Assembly: GCF_036227325.1 (NCBI RefSeq) | Contig: NZ_CP109467.1 | Span: 124,001 to 188,000 of the forward strand | Reading direction: 5' to 3' | From: Streptomyces sp. NBC_01465 | GTDB lineage: Bacteria; Actinomycetota; Actinomycetes; Streptomycetales; Streptomycetaceae | DNA length: 64,000 bases | Part shown: piece after piece, positions 8,701-15,990 of the stretch | Layout of the letters: every line of letters begins with the position of its first letter | How positions within the stretch are numbered: position 1 is the stretch's first letter | Made by a program: the position numbers and the translations under genes | The notes under the pieces: model-generated | Told to the model about the DNA's origin: nothing | What the model saw: only the letters and a program-made list of their open reading frames with translations | The model's database searches: none

Positions 8701-9820
8701 TGTGCTGATCGGCCACCGGGCGGGTCCGGGCACCTCGGTCCTGACCGCGCTCTCCTCCCCCACCGCCTTCGCGGTGGCCGCACTCGCAGTCGCCAAGACG
8801 GGCGCGGTGCTCCTGCCGGTCGACCCCTCGCTCGCCCTGCCGGGGAACCTGCGTCCGGCGGTGCTGCTCCTGGACGAGATGGCCGACCTGCTGCTCACCG
8901 CCGTGCCCGGCGCGGCCCGCCTGGTGCGCGACGACACCGATCTTCCGCCTGTCGCGGGGTCCTGGCCGGTCACCGACGCCGACCGGATCCGCCCGCTCGC
9001 CGCGGACGCCCCGGTGCTGCTGGTGCCCACCGAGGACGGCACGGTCGTCGTCGGCGCCGCCGCCGTCGCCGCCACCACCCTGGCCCGACCCGCGGACACC
9101 GCCTGGCTGGTGCAGGGTTACCCGGACGGGGATGCCGCGATCGGGCTGCTCGGCACGCTGGTGTCCGGTGCCCGGGTGCATGTTCCGGACGGCTCACTCA
9201 CCAAGGCCGTACCGCACGAACTGCTCGGCTGGCTGCGGCAGAAGCAGGCGCGTACGGTGCTGGGCGGCGCGGACGAGACCCTGTGCGCACTGCTCGCCCT
9301 GGCCCGCTGCGAGGGCGTCGAACTGTCGGTGAGCGGAGGCTGGGCCGAGGGGCGCCTGGTCGTCGAGCAGACCGGCCCGGGATCCGCCCGGCCCGCCCCC
9401 GGCTACCGCGCCTATGTCCTCGACGCCGAGCTGCGGCCGGTGGGCCGCGGCGAAGTGGGAGCCCTCTACATCGCGGGCGTGGGCGTGGCGCAGGGGTACG
9501 CCGGGGCGCCCGCGGCGACCGGGGAGCGGTTCGTGCCCGACCCGTTCGCCGCAGCGGGCGCCACCGCGCGGATGTGGCGCACCGGGCGTGCCGCCCGCCT
9601 GGACGCCGGCGGCGCCCTCCGGGTGCTCGACCACGCCGCCGACGACGATCCGTTCGCCGACGCGTGCGCCACCTTCGTCGTCCTCGCGGACACCGAGGGG
9701 CACCACGCGCTGTGGCCCGCCGCGGTGGCCGCCCCGATGGGCTGGCGCGAGAGCCACGCAGAGGATCTCTACGAGCTCTGCCTCGACCACATCAACACCC
9801 GTGTGAGCGACACCCCGTGA
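5759..9820 (+). CDS. Degenerate NRPS-like protein: A*-MT-PCP*-C*-A*-MbtH
   Basis: 1353 aa from ATG 5759 (GAGGAG 8 nt upstream). Order: adenylation N-terminal part (~1-230) in which the ATP-loop A3 motif is replaced by TYASEPGAAPERV; a SAM-methyltransferase-like insert with VLEIGEGNG (~248-400); an A-domain remnant (~440-485); a carrier domain (~500-575) reading FFRTGGHA, with Ala536 replacing the phosphopantetheine Ser; a condensation-like domain (~585-940) with no HHxxxDG; a second A-like domain (~945-1290), also without A3; and a C-terminal MbtH-like domain (~1293-1353: DPFxD, LWP, GW, CL). MbtH proteins normally chaperone A domains; fusion at this end is unusual. The reading frame is intact for 4 kb, so this is not simple decay. 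Scaffold, decoy or another function is possible. Confidence 0.8.
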   Translation: MSVLSVSDLVEQYVRTRPDATALTCPSDAGAPLSLTYRELSAAANRLAAHLRARGVRPGDRVVTALRPGPDTVIALLAVVRTGAASVPVDPAGPAERRRPIVLDSTARAVLTRAGGRDDYQGLDTTVVDLDADSDEIAARPATLPETTAGPDDACYITYASEPGAAPERVVVPHRAVLDFARSNGYLHLPASDAGAPDTGPADAGTFEVWTTLAAGARRVGLVKEILGDEELRHGRGGAPEQIRELSRRRVLEIGEGNGLLPGHLAHAPECEECWGAEDTTGLPTDHFDTIVVDSMLQSLPSLAHLRTLVERALPLLAPGGALLLGDLRNLDLGGRGEPEPGLLLSPALFDELVRELPAVRAVDVRAKRDVHPDEPTRYRYEAVLHTAEPVADLSGAPVLRWGQDVSSAAGATALLEAARPAVLRLSAVPNPRLQDLEGTDPEELCAAGEIVGYLALPTWSAQGAALLDIVYVDPDQVPAGPLTGVYAAAAVAERTGTQPGSPIQEIVRDLFAEVLEVPRSQVFADSDFFRTGGHAPAAARLLSRVRATLGADPGSRALYEAPTPAAFAALLGDGPVAAAGPVRSGADSAVLPLRLRGALNQRALDEALEDLGNRHEALRNSRIGSAGTRLRTLSPDDHLLDLALPATSVDLWSHLPLAAELARAYGARATGGTPHRAPAGLDAAPRALFGDTPPTLLPGGSVPLPHDSCGTVEVELDDQLHTRLAEFAAAHGTTLFMVAHAALAALLSRLGAGDADGHVTVAAQVPARHSAGLCGAVGPYGRTLALSVDTSGDAAEPTFGELLHRVRTTDLAAYRDGASALALPGGVALTVLQEPAGRFEAAGLTVWPEHPQLPLADADLGITLTERQTPAGDCAGIRLAAAYRQESVGEGTATELAGRLVAVLEAAIDDPTLPLDRLCPLSGPAVQGGTWEALPGTDAALPAENVAALFAAQVSRAPQAPAVPGLAYGELDARADLLAHVLIGHRAGPGTSVLTALSSPTAFAVAALAVAKTGAVLLPVDPSLALPGNLRPAVLLLDEMADLLLTAVPGAARLVRDDTDLPPVAGSWPVTDADRIRPLAADAPVLLVPTEDGTVVVGAAAVAATTLARPADTAWLVQGYPDGDAAIGLLGTLVSGARVHVPDGSLTKAVPHELLGWLRQKQARTVLGGADETLCALLALARCEGVELSVSGGWAEGRLVVEQTGPGSARPAPGYRAYVLDAELRPVGRGEVGALYIAGVGVAQGYAGAPAATGERFVPDPFAAAGATARMWRTGRAARLDAGGALRVLDHAADDDPFADACATFVVLADTEGHHALWPAAVAAPMGWRESHAEDLYELCLDHINTRVSDTP

Positions 9821-9840
9821 CCGCCGCCCCCACCGGCTCG

Positions 9841-11085
9841 TCAGGCGCTGCTTTCCGTGACGGCGGCAGCGGTGCCCCGCTGCTGGATCTCGGTGAGCGT
9901 CTTGGCGAGGAGGCGCCAGATGTGCGCGGCGAGGTCGAGGTTGGCGTCGGCGTGCGCCTGCTCGGCGAGCGTGCGCAGTCCGTCCACTCCGCTGTCGTCG
10001 CCGTTCAGGATGCTCAGCTGGTACCGGAAGATGTCGAGCCGGACCTGGTCGCGGTGGGTCATCCTCAGCTGCTCGTGGGCGAGTTCGTCCAGCAGGACGG
10101 CGGCCTCGTCGTAGTCGCCGGTCAGGAAGTCGAGCTCGACCCGAAGTGCGCTCACCTGCTGGCGCAGGCCGTCGGCGCCGACGAAGACAAGGGCCTGTTC
10201 GGCCTCCGTGATGCACCGCCGTGCGCGCTCGGGGTCGGGCGGGGTCTTCTGCATGTACATACGGGCCGCGGGAACCCGAAGACGCAGCCAGAGCAGCAGG
10301 TTCTCCTGGCTGGAGTACCTGTCGAGGACCTGTTCGAGCAGCTGCTGAGTGCCCTGGTAGTCGCCCTGCCGGGCATGGATGGCGGCGGCACCCCACAGTG
10401 CCTCGGCCCACAGGGCGTCGGTACGGCCCTCGACGAGCGCGGTGAGTTCACCTGCGTGGGCCCGGGCGTCCGAGAGCCGGCCCGACTCGCCCTCCGCCGA
10501 GATCAGCGCGAGAAGCACCGCGACCTGATCCTCGACGCTCAGGGAGCTCGCACGGGCGAGCTGATGGGCGGTCATGGCGGTCTCCAGGGCGTAAGGGACC
10601 TCGCCCTGGGCGCGCACACACCGCGCGAGCCGGCTCAGTCCCCGTACCCGCAGCTCCACGAGACCCACCTCGTCCCCGAGCGGTATGAGCTCCTCCAGGT
10701 ACGCCCGCTCCCCCACGAAGTCGACCTGCTGGCGCCGGTGTTCGGCCAGTTGCCACAGCGCCTGCCAGCGGAGAACCGGGGACTCGTGCCCCTCGGCGGC
10801 CAGCGCGTCGCGCAACGTCTCGATGGCATCGCCCGCCCCCGTGGAGGCGGCGAGACTGAGGGCGTGGGCCAGAGAACCGCCCGCGGGCTCCTCGAAGTCC
10901 TCGGGCTGCACGCCCAGCCGCTCGGCGAGATGGGCGACGGCTCGCTCGGTCGGCTGTCGCGCACCCGATTCCAGTCGGGAGAGATACCCCGTGGACATGC
11001 CGTCCCCGGCGAGCGCCGTCTGGGAGAGCCCCTGGGCGATACGCATCTTCTTGAGGCGCTGACCGAACGCGGGCTGTCGGAGCAT
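9841..11085 (-). CDS. XRE-family regulator with TPR-like sensor region
   Basis: 414 aa from ATG 11085 (GAGGGAAAGG upstream). Residues ~5-62 form a helix-turn-helix (LKKMRIAQGLSQTALAG...YLSRLESGARQPT); the remaining ~350 residues are helical repeats like the tetratricopeptide sensor half of peptide-responsive Streptomyces XRE regulators. Convergent with the NRPS-like gene (20 bp apart). A perfect GGCAAACGTTTGCC palindrome about 118 bp upstream contains the same GGCAA/TTGCC core as the array at 4812-5223, so this protein may control both itself and that divergent region; that link is inference. Confidence 0.85.
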   Translation of the reverse strand: MLRQPAFGQRLKKMRIAQGLSQTALAGDGMSTGYLSRLESGARQPTERAVAHLAERLGVQPEDFEEPAGGSLAHALSLAASTGAGDAIETLRDALAAEGHESPVLRWQALWQLAEHRRQQVDFVGERAYLEELIPLGDEVGLVELRVRGLSRLARCVRAQGEVPYALETAMTAHQLARASSLSVEDQVAVLLALISAEGESGRLSDARAHAGELTALVEGRTDALWAEALWGAAAIHARQGDYQGTQQLLEQVLDRYSSQENLLLWLRLRVPAARMYMQKTPPDPERARRCITEAEQALVFVGADGLRQQVSALRVELDFLTGDYDEAAVLLDELAHEQLRMTHRDQVRLDIFRYQLSILNGDDSGVDGLRTLAEQAHADANLDLAAHIWRLLAKTLTEIQQRGTAAAVTESSA

Positions 11086-11499
11086 GTGAGCCTTTCCCTC
11101 GGGCTCCCTCGATCGGACGCGGGGACAGGAGCGGACGGGCATGGCCGCAGACGGAGAGGATCACCGTGGCCGCGTCGAGCGTAGGCCCGTGGGCAACACC
11201 CGGGCAAACGTTTGCCAGGCCCCATGACCTGGATCTCTGATCGATCTCACGCGTTTCTCACGCGATCCTCTAGTGACTCTCCAGTGAATCCGGGCAGCAT
11301 CTCCAGTACCAAGTCGCTGGCGCCTGTGTGCTGTCCAGCCTGGCCCGGGAGTCGCCCATGAAGTACGTGGTTCCTGTACGTCGTGCTGCGCTCCAGATCT
11401 GGCGCAGGTCATGGAGGGTCGCCCTCCGCGCATCCTCCGACGACAAGGACCTCGAATGGCCTTGACGGTGCCCGGTTCAGTCGGCCCGGAGGCCGCTGA
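11086..11499. other. Intergenic region before the XRE regulator gene
   Basis: 414 bp with no convincing gene. It carries the GGCAAACGTTTGCC palindrome (11203-11216) and a pair of 11-nt tandem units, CTAGTGACTCT and CCAGTGAATCC (11270-11291), a spacing similar to SARP boxes but too few copies to call. Confidence 0.5.
11203..11216. promoter_or_regulatory. Perfect 14-bp palindrome GGCAAACGTTTGCC
   Basis: Self-complementary over all 14 bases, in the upstream region of the XRE regulator. Shares GGCAA/TTGCC half-sites with the region at 4812-5223. Likely operator. Confidence 0.55.
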
Positions 11500-12321
11500 T
11501 CACGCCGCGAACAGGTCGAAGGTCGAGGTGTTGCGGGGGCCGGACAGTACGTCCAGCTGAGGGTCGACCGCGAGCATCGCCTGGTGCATGCGCTGCAGGC
11601 GCGGGGAGGGCTCGACGCCGAGTTCCTCGACCAGGCCGCGCTGCAGCCTGCGGTAGCTCTCGAGGGCGGAGGCCTGCCGTCCCGAGCGGTACAGGGCCAG
11701 CATGGCCTGCGCGTGAAGGCCCTCGTGATAGGGGTGACGGACCGTCAGATCAGCGAGTTCCGCGATGAGTTCGCCGTGCCGGCCCAGACGCAGATCGGCG
11801 TCGATACGCCGCTCCACGGCGACAAGTCGGCTCTCCTGCAGGCGTCTGACCTCGATGTCGAGGATCGGTCCCGCCTTCACGTCGACCAGGGGCGACCCGG
11901 TCCAGAGGTTCAGTGCGGCACGGAAGCGGGCGGCGGACACCTCGTTCCGACCGGCCTCGAAGGCACTGCCGCCCTCCCGCACCAGCTTCTCGTACTGGAA
12001 CACGTCGACGCTGTCGTCGTCGATCTGCAGCAGATAGCCGCCGTGCCGGGTCACCAGAACGTCCCGTGCGCCCGCCGGGGAGCCGGGCCCCATCGCCGTG
12101 CCGAGCTTCCTGCGCAGCTGCAGGATGTAGGTCTGCAGCGTCGTGAGCGCACTCACCGGGGGCGCGGTGTCCCACAGTTCTTCCATGAGGGTGGGCACCG
12201 GCATGACCCGTCCCGGATACAGGGCCATGAGAGCCAGCACCTGTCTCGGCTTTCCGGCCGTCGGTACGATCGACTGCCCGTTGACCTCTGCGCTCAATGG
12301 ACCCAGAACGTTGATCTGCAC
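11500..12321 (-). CDS. SARP-family activator (copy 1)
   Basis: 273 aa from GTG 12321 (GAGGGTGGGG upstream); the start aligns with that of the second SARP (VQINVLGPL against VDIDVLGPL). Domains: an OmpR-type winged helix (~1-95, including KPRQVLALMAL and the LQTYILQLRRKLG recognition region) and a bacterial transcriptional activation domain (~100-250). SARPs switch on antibiotic clusters by binding heptamer repeats near promoters. The neighbouring PPTase gene reads in the same direction upstream. The extended reading from 12384 lacks the family start and is rejected. Confidence 0.88.
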   Translation of the reverse strand: MQINVLGPLSAEVNGQSIVPTAGKPRQVLALMALYPGRVMPVPTLMEELWDTAPPVSALTTLQTYILQLRRKLGTAMGPGSPAGARDVLVTRHGGYLLQIDDDSVDVFQYEKLVREGGSAFEAGRNEVSAARFRAALNLWTGSPLVDVKAGPILDIEVRRLQESRLVAVERRIDADLRLGRHGELIAELADLTVRHPYHEGLHAQAMLALYRSGRQASALESYRRLQRGLVEELGVEPSPRLQRMHQAMLAVDPQLDVLSGPRNTSTFDLFAA

Positions 12322-12472
12322 GGCGTCCCCACCCTCGTAGAGTTTCTGGTCCGGATACCTTTCGTTGGCCAGAAGAAGCACCAACTCTGCACGCTAGCCA
12401 AGGCGGTTCGCCCTGGCGTGTTTCTGTAGAAGCTCTGTAGAGCGTGTGCGGGCAGTCCCGTCCGGTACTCCC

Positions 12473-13318
12473 CTACGGCTCGGCCGCACCCACCGGATCG
12501 GGCAGGGTGATGTGCTGCGGCGTCGCCCGCCCCCAGGGAAATCCGTAGTGCAGCTGGAGCACGGGCGGCGGCCGGTCGTCGGCCGGTACGGCGACCGCGA
12601 CCAGCACATCGGGCATCGGCTCCAGCTCCACGAACCGCCACCGGGCGAACGGATCGTTCTCGGGTGGGCGGAATCCCGTCACCCCGCCGTCGTCGGCCAG
12701 GGTGAAGACGAACTCGTCGAAGGGCAGGCCGAGTCCGAGACCGCGCGCCTTGGAGTAGGCCTCCTTCAGCGTCCACATCCGCAGCACCCGCCGGGTGCGC
12801 GAGCGGCCGGGCGCGGCGCGTGCGATCCACCTCTGCTCCTCCGGTGCGAAGGTGGTCGTGATGGTCTCGATGGCCTGCGCGTCGCGTTCGAGCGGTTCGA
12901 CGTCCACGCCGATACGGTGCCTGCGGACGATGCCGAGCAGGTTGTAGCCGCTGGCGTGCGACAGGTTGAAGTCCAGATGCGCCCCGCCCCTGGGCAGTCC
13001 GCCGGGCATCGGCTGGAGGAAGGGTCGTCCGCGCGGTGAGCGCCAGATGGCCAGCTCCGCCTCGACGAGGCCTGCCTCCAGGGCGAGGGCCCGCCGTACG
13101 AGCGTGTGGGCGACGAGGTACTGCCTGCGGTCGCGTTCGAAGAGGAACCGGCCCGCGGTCTCCTGCTCCTCCTCGTCGAGCCAGTGCGCCGCCAGCACGC
13201 TCGCCAGGTCGGGCGCGAGGTCGTCGTTGGGGCAGAGCCACAGTTTCACCGGTGCCGCAGCATCCGCGGATGCTGCGGCCTCGAGGTCGTACGACTCCTC
13301 CAGCGTGGTCAGGGTCAT
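12473..13318 (-). CDS. 4'-phosphopantetheinyl transferase, Sfp type (copy 1)
   Basis: 281 aa from ATG 13318. Transfers phosphopantetheine from CoA to the Ser of carrier proteins. Family motifs are intact: a NLSHASGYNLLGI stretch, the metal-binding GVDVEPL, and WTLKEAYSKARGLGLGLPF with the catalytic Glu/Lys. It overlaps the end of the ketosynthase-like gene (stop at 13315) by 4 nt, so the two are translationally coupled. Its likely clients are the tandem ACP at 15025 and the ACP at 28591, which keep their serines, and not the carrier with Ala in the NRPS-like protein. Confidence 0.9.
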   Translation of the reverse strand: MTLTTLEESYDLEAAASADAAAPVKLWLCPNDDLAPDLASVLAAHWLDEEEQETAGRFLFERDRRQYLVAHTLVRRALALEAGLVEAELAIWRSPRGRPFLQPMPGGLPRGGAHLDFNLSHASGYNLLGIVRRHRIGVDVEPLERDAQAIETITTTFAPEEQRWIARAAPGRSRTRRVLRMWTLKEAYSKARGLGLGLPFDEFVFTLADDGGVTGFRPPENDPFARWRFVELEPMPDVLVAVAVPADDRPPPVLQLHYGFPWGRATPQHITLPDPVGAAEP

Positions 13319-15003
13319 CTGCCGGGGCCGCCAGTCGCCGCAGTACCCGGTGCAAGCGGTCGGCGCAGCATCGCGGTGCCGGGCAGCGCCGGCCGCGGGC
13401 GGGCGCCGTCGGCGCCGGGCACATCTCCGCGCGTCACATCGACGCCGGCCAGCCACAGCCGGGCGAGCGCGTCCAGGTGCCGCCCGTGCCAGAGGGCGGT
13501 CAGATACGCGGCGGTCTCGTCGAGCTCCTCGACGAGGGGTGCCCCGCCACGCTGCCGCAGATCGGCATGGCCGAGGTGTTCGGCCGGGTCGTCGGCGAAC
13601 TTCCTGAGCGCGTCGGCCAGTTCGTCGCCGCGGTGCGCGATCACGGCCAGCCGGCAGTCCATCGTCGCGCGCCCGATCCGTAACTCACGTGCGAGTACGC
13701 CGAGTTGGGGCGTGTCGACCGGTGCGTCCGCGTCGCCGGAAAGCCGTTCGGCGAGCAGCCGCGCGGTGGCGGCCAGATGGTGCGGCGTGGGCGCCGACAG
13801 CAGGACGAGCTCGGCAGGGCACGAGGCCGGTCCGGTCCGCTCGTCGGAGTCGCGCGGACCGGTCCGGCCGGCCAGGTGCTCCTCCAGGATCAGGTGCGCG
13901 GCGGTTCCGCACTCGCCGCGGACGGTCACGGAGGCGCGGCGCGGCAGTTCGCGGCCCTGCAGGTCACGGGGCCGGGGCCAGGGGGTGGTGTCCGGGCCGT
14001 CCGGCAGGGGCAGCAGTGTGCCGTGCGTCAGCTGCAGTACGGCGCGGACGAGGACCGTGAATCCGGTGGCCGCTCCCGCGTCGCCGGCACTGGCGGAGCT
14101 TTCGCACAGGGAGATGTCCAACGCATCGAGACCTGCCGCACGCTGCGCGCGCCGGGCGAGCCGGGCGTCCGCGTCGGCCGGTGCGGCGCGCCCGGCGTGT
14201 GCGACGGCACTGGCGCGAATGACCGCGTGGACGCTGTCACCGGCGGCCCGCGCCGCCTCAAGTGGCCTGACCAGTACGGCTCCCACGCAGTCCGCAGCGT
14301 CGGCGTCGCGCTGCCGGAGGTCGACGGCCGCGACCAGGGCGGCCGCGCACTCGCCGTCTCGGAGCGCGCCGAGTGCGAGGTGCAGGGCACCGAGGAAGGA
14401 GGATGCGCCGCTGTCGACGCACTGGCTGGGGCCGCGCAGGTCGAGCAGGGCGGAGAGCCGTCCGGGCAGCGCGCCGCGGCAGGCGGCGTACGCCGTGGGG
14501 CCGTGGGCGACGTAGACACCGACGGCCCGGGGCTCGCCGTCCGCCGCGGTGAGCGCGTCGAGCCGGGCTCCGGTGTGTCCGGCGTGCTCCAGCGTCTGCC
14601 AGACAGTCTCCAGGAGCAGGCGTTCCTGGGGGTCGAGCAGGGCGGCCGCTGCCGGTTCGAGGCCGAAGAACTCCGCGTCGAACTCGTCGGCACCCTCGAT
14701 GCGCCGCCCGTTTCCCGTCCCGCCGACGGCGGTGCGCCAGAAGGCGTCGAGCCCGTCCGCGTACGGAAAGCGCCCGTGCACGGCCGTGATCGCGTACCGG
14801 CCGGCGGCAGGTCCGCGCACCCCCCGGCTCTCGGGCCCGGTGGCCGGTGCAGGGGCCTGCGGAACCTCCGGCGTCGGGTCCGGCCCGGGCGCCGCCGCGT
14901 CGGATGCGGGGGCGTCGACGGGGAATCCGGTGAGCAGAGCGGCCGCCTGGTCCCTGGCGAGTGTGCCGCTCTTGAATCGGGTCAGGATCTCCCTGGTGTC
15001 CAT
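13315..15003 (-). CDS. Ketosynthase-like protein lacking the catalytic triad
   Basis: 562 aa from ATG 15003. Residues 1-25 (REILTRFKSGTLARDQAAALL) are a linker like those before ketosynthases in modular PKS. From ~65 the protein follows a beta-ketoacyl synthase: AITAVHGRFPYADGLDAFW, then AEFFGLEPAAAALLDPQERLLLE. The nucleophile motif DTACSS reads DSGASS, giving Ala200 for Cys. The HGTGT histidine motif reads ESSASAG, and no KxNxGH motif is visible. All three catalytic residues are therefore missing, while the fold and 1.7-kb frame are kept. The C-terminal ~150 residues are like the PKS post-KS linker. Coupled to the downstream PPTase; upstream is the tandem ACP gene. Confidence 0.8.
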   Translation of the reverse strand: MDTREILTRFKSGTLARDQAAALLTGFPVDAPASDAAAPGPDPTPEVPQAPAPATGPESRGVRGPAAGRYAITAVHGRFPYADGLDAFWRTAVGGTGNGRRIEGADEFDAEFFGLEPAAAALLDPQERLLLETVWQTLEHAGHTGARLDALTAADGEPRAVGVYVAHGPTAYAACRGALPGRLSALLDLRGPSQCVDSGASSFLGALHLALGALRDGECAAALVAAVDLRQRDADAADCVGAVLVRPLEAARAAGDSVHAVIRASAVAHAGRAAPADADARLARRAQRAAGLDALDISLCESSASAGDAGAATGFTVLVRAVLQLTHGTLLPLPDGPDTTPWPRPRDLQGRELPRRASVTVRGECGTAAHLILEEHLAGRTGPRDSDERTGPASCPAELVLLSAPTPHHLAATARLLAERLSGDADAPVDTPQLGVLARELRIGRATMDCRLAVIAHRGDELADALRKFADDPAEHLGHADLRQRGGAPLVEELDETAAYLTALWHGRHLDALARLWLAGVDVTRGDVPGADGARPRPALPGTAMLRRPLAPGTAATGGPGR

Positions 15004-15024
15004 GCGGGTCCTTGGAGTCCTTCG

Positions 15025-15678
15025 TCAGGCGGGCCGGGATGCCAGCAGCGCGGTGGCCTCGTCGACGGTGAGCATGTCGGCGCGTACCGCATCCAGCAGC
15101 GCGTTCACCTCTCCCGTCGTCAGCGCCGGGCGCGCCGGGGCGGGCGCGGGCCGGACGGCGCCCGCGGTGGAGGCGATGTGGGCCGCCATCGTCGCGAGGT
15201 CGGGGTGGTCGTAGAGCGTGACGGGCCGCTCGGTCAGGCCGTAGGTGTCGTTGATGGCGGCCACGAACTCGGCAGCGAGGATGGAGTCCACGCCGAGGAG
15301 GCGGAAGGGCACGCCGGGGTCGATCTTCGCGGGGTCGCAGCGCACGATGCCGGCCAGCTGCCCGCGCAGCGCGTCACAGATGTCGGCTTCGGCAGAGTCG
15401 GCGGGAGCAGAGGGACCGGGTCCCGGTGCCGTGGCGGTCTCCGCCCGTACGTGGCGGGCGAGGGCTTCCGGCGTCGGGTGGTCGTAGAGCGCGTCGGGCA
15501 CGATGCCGGTCCCGAAGCGGGAGTTGAGCGCTGCCATCAGCTCGGCGGTGCGGATGGAGTCCAGGCCCAGGGCCTGGAAGCGCTGCTGCGGTTCGATCCG
15601 CTCGGGTTCGACGCGCAGCACGGCGGCGAGCTCCTGCATCAGCCCGGCAAGGACATCGGTCAGCGGCTCGCTGGTCAT
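15025..15678 (-). CDS. Tandem acyl carrier protein with C-terminal docking segment
   Basis: 217 aa from ATG 15678, preceded by a perfect AAGGAGG. Two carrier domains (~5-78 and ~95-165) keep the phosphopantetheine serines: Ser41 in LGLDSI and Ser132 in LGVDSI. The last ~30 residues (EVNALLDAVRADMLTVDEATALLAS) resemble the linker at the N-terminus of the ketosynthase-like protein encoded next, so the two ends may dock. Both carriers look functional, in contrast to the degenerate enzymes around them. Confidence 0.9.
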   Translation of the reverse strand: MTSEPLTDVLAGLMQELAAVLRVEPERIEPQQRFQALGLDSIRTAELMAALNSRFGTGIVPDALYDHPTPEALARHVRAETATAPGPGPSAPADSAEADICDALRGQLAGIVRCDPAKIDPGVPFRLLGVDSILAAEFVAAINDTYGLTERPVTLYDHPDLATMAAHIASTAGAVRPAPAPARPALTTGEVNALLDAVRADMLTVDEATALLASRPA

Positions 15679-15707
15679 GGTGAACGCCTCCTTGGTCGTG
15701 TGTCGGA

Positions 15708-15908
15708 TCACTGCCGGTTGCGCGGCGCCCGGTAGGCGGACGGCGGCCTCCACCAGCGGGACCCGCCCGCCTGTTGCTCGTGCCCGCTCCGCGCCTCGTC
15801 CCGCGCGCGCAGCGCGAGCAGTACGACGGTGAGCGCGGCCAGTTCGTCGGCGTCGGCCCGGCCCCGCACCACGCGCAGGCCGAGCTCGCCTTGGCGCGTT
15901 TCGCCCAT
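15708..15908 (-). CDS. Acyl-CoA carboxylase epsilon-subunit-like small protein
   Basis: 66 aa from ATG 15908, with GGAGGAGG just upstream. The pattern LRVVRGRADADELAALTVVLLALRAR, a variable linker, then SRWWRPPSAYR is that of AccE/PccE, which stabilises the carboxylase complex making malonyl- or methylmalonyl-CoA. No alpha or beta subunit lies in the window, so it must either work with a housekeeping carboxylase or do something else. It sits between the C-TE 2 gene and the tandem ACP gene, same strand. Confidence 0.75.
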   Translation of the reverse strand: MGETRQGELGLRVVRGRADADELAALTVVLLALRARDEARSGHEQQAGGSRWWRPPSAYRAPRNRQ

Positions 15909-15990
15909 GACTCCTCCTCCAGCCTCCCGGACACCGTCGGACATCCGGCTCGACTCACGCTCTCGCGCCACTGGAGCGCCACTGGTGCGC

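Noticed and set aside
8515..11184. 889-codon plus-strand frame across the NRPS and XRE genes
   Set aside because: Arg/Pro/Gly-rich shadow; both genes have strong family matches in other frames.
11270..11291. SARP box made of 11-nt repeats
   Set aside because: Only two units with partial match and no fit to the position expected for a SARP-dependent promoter.
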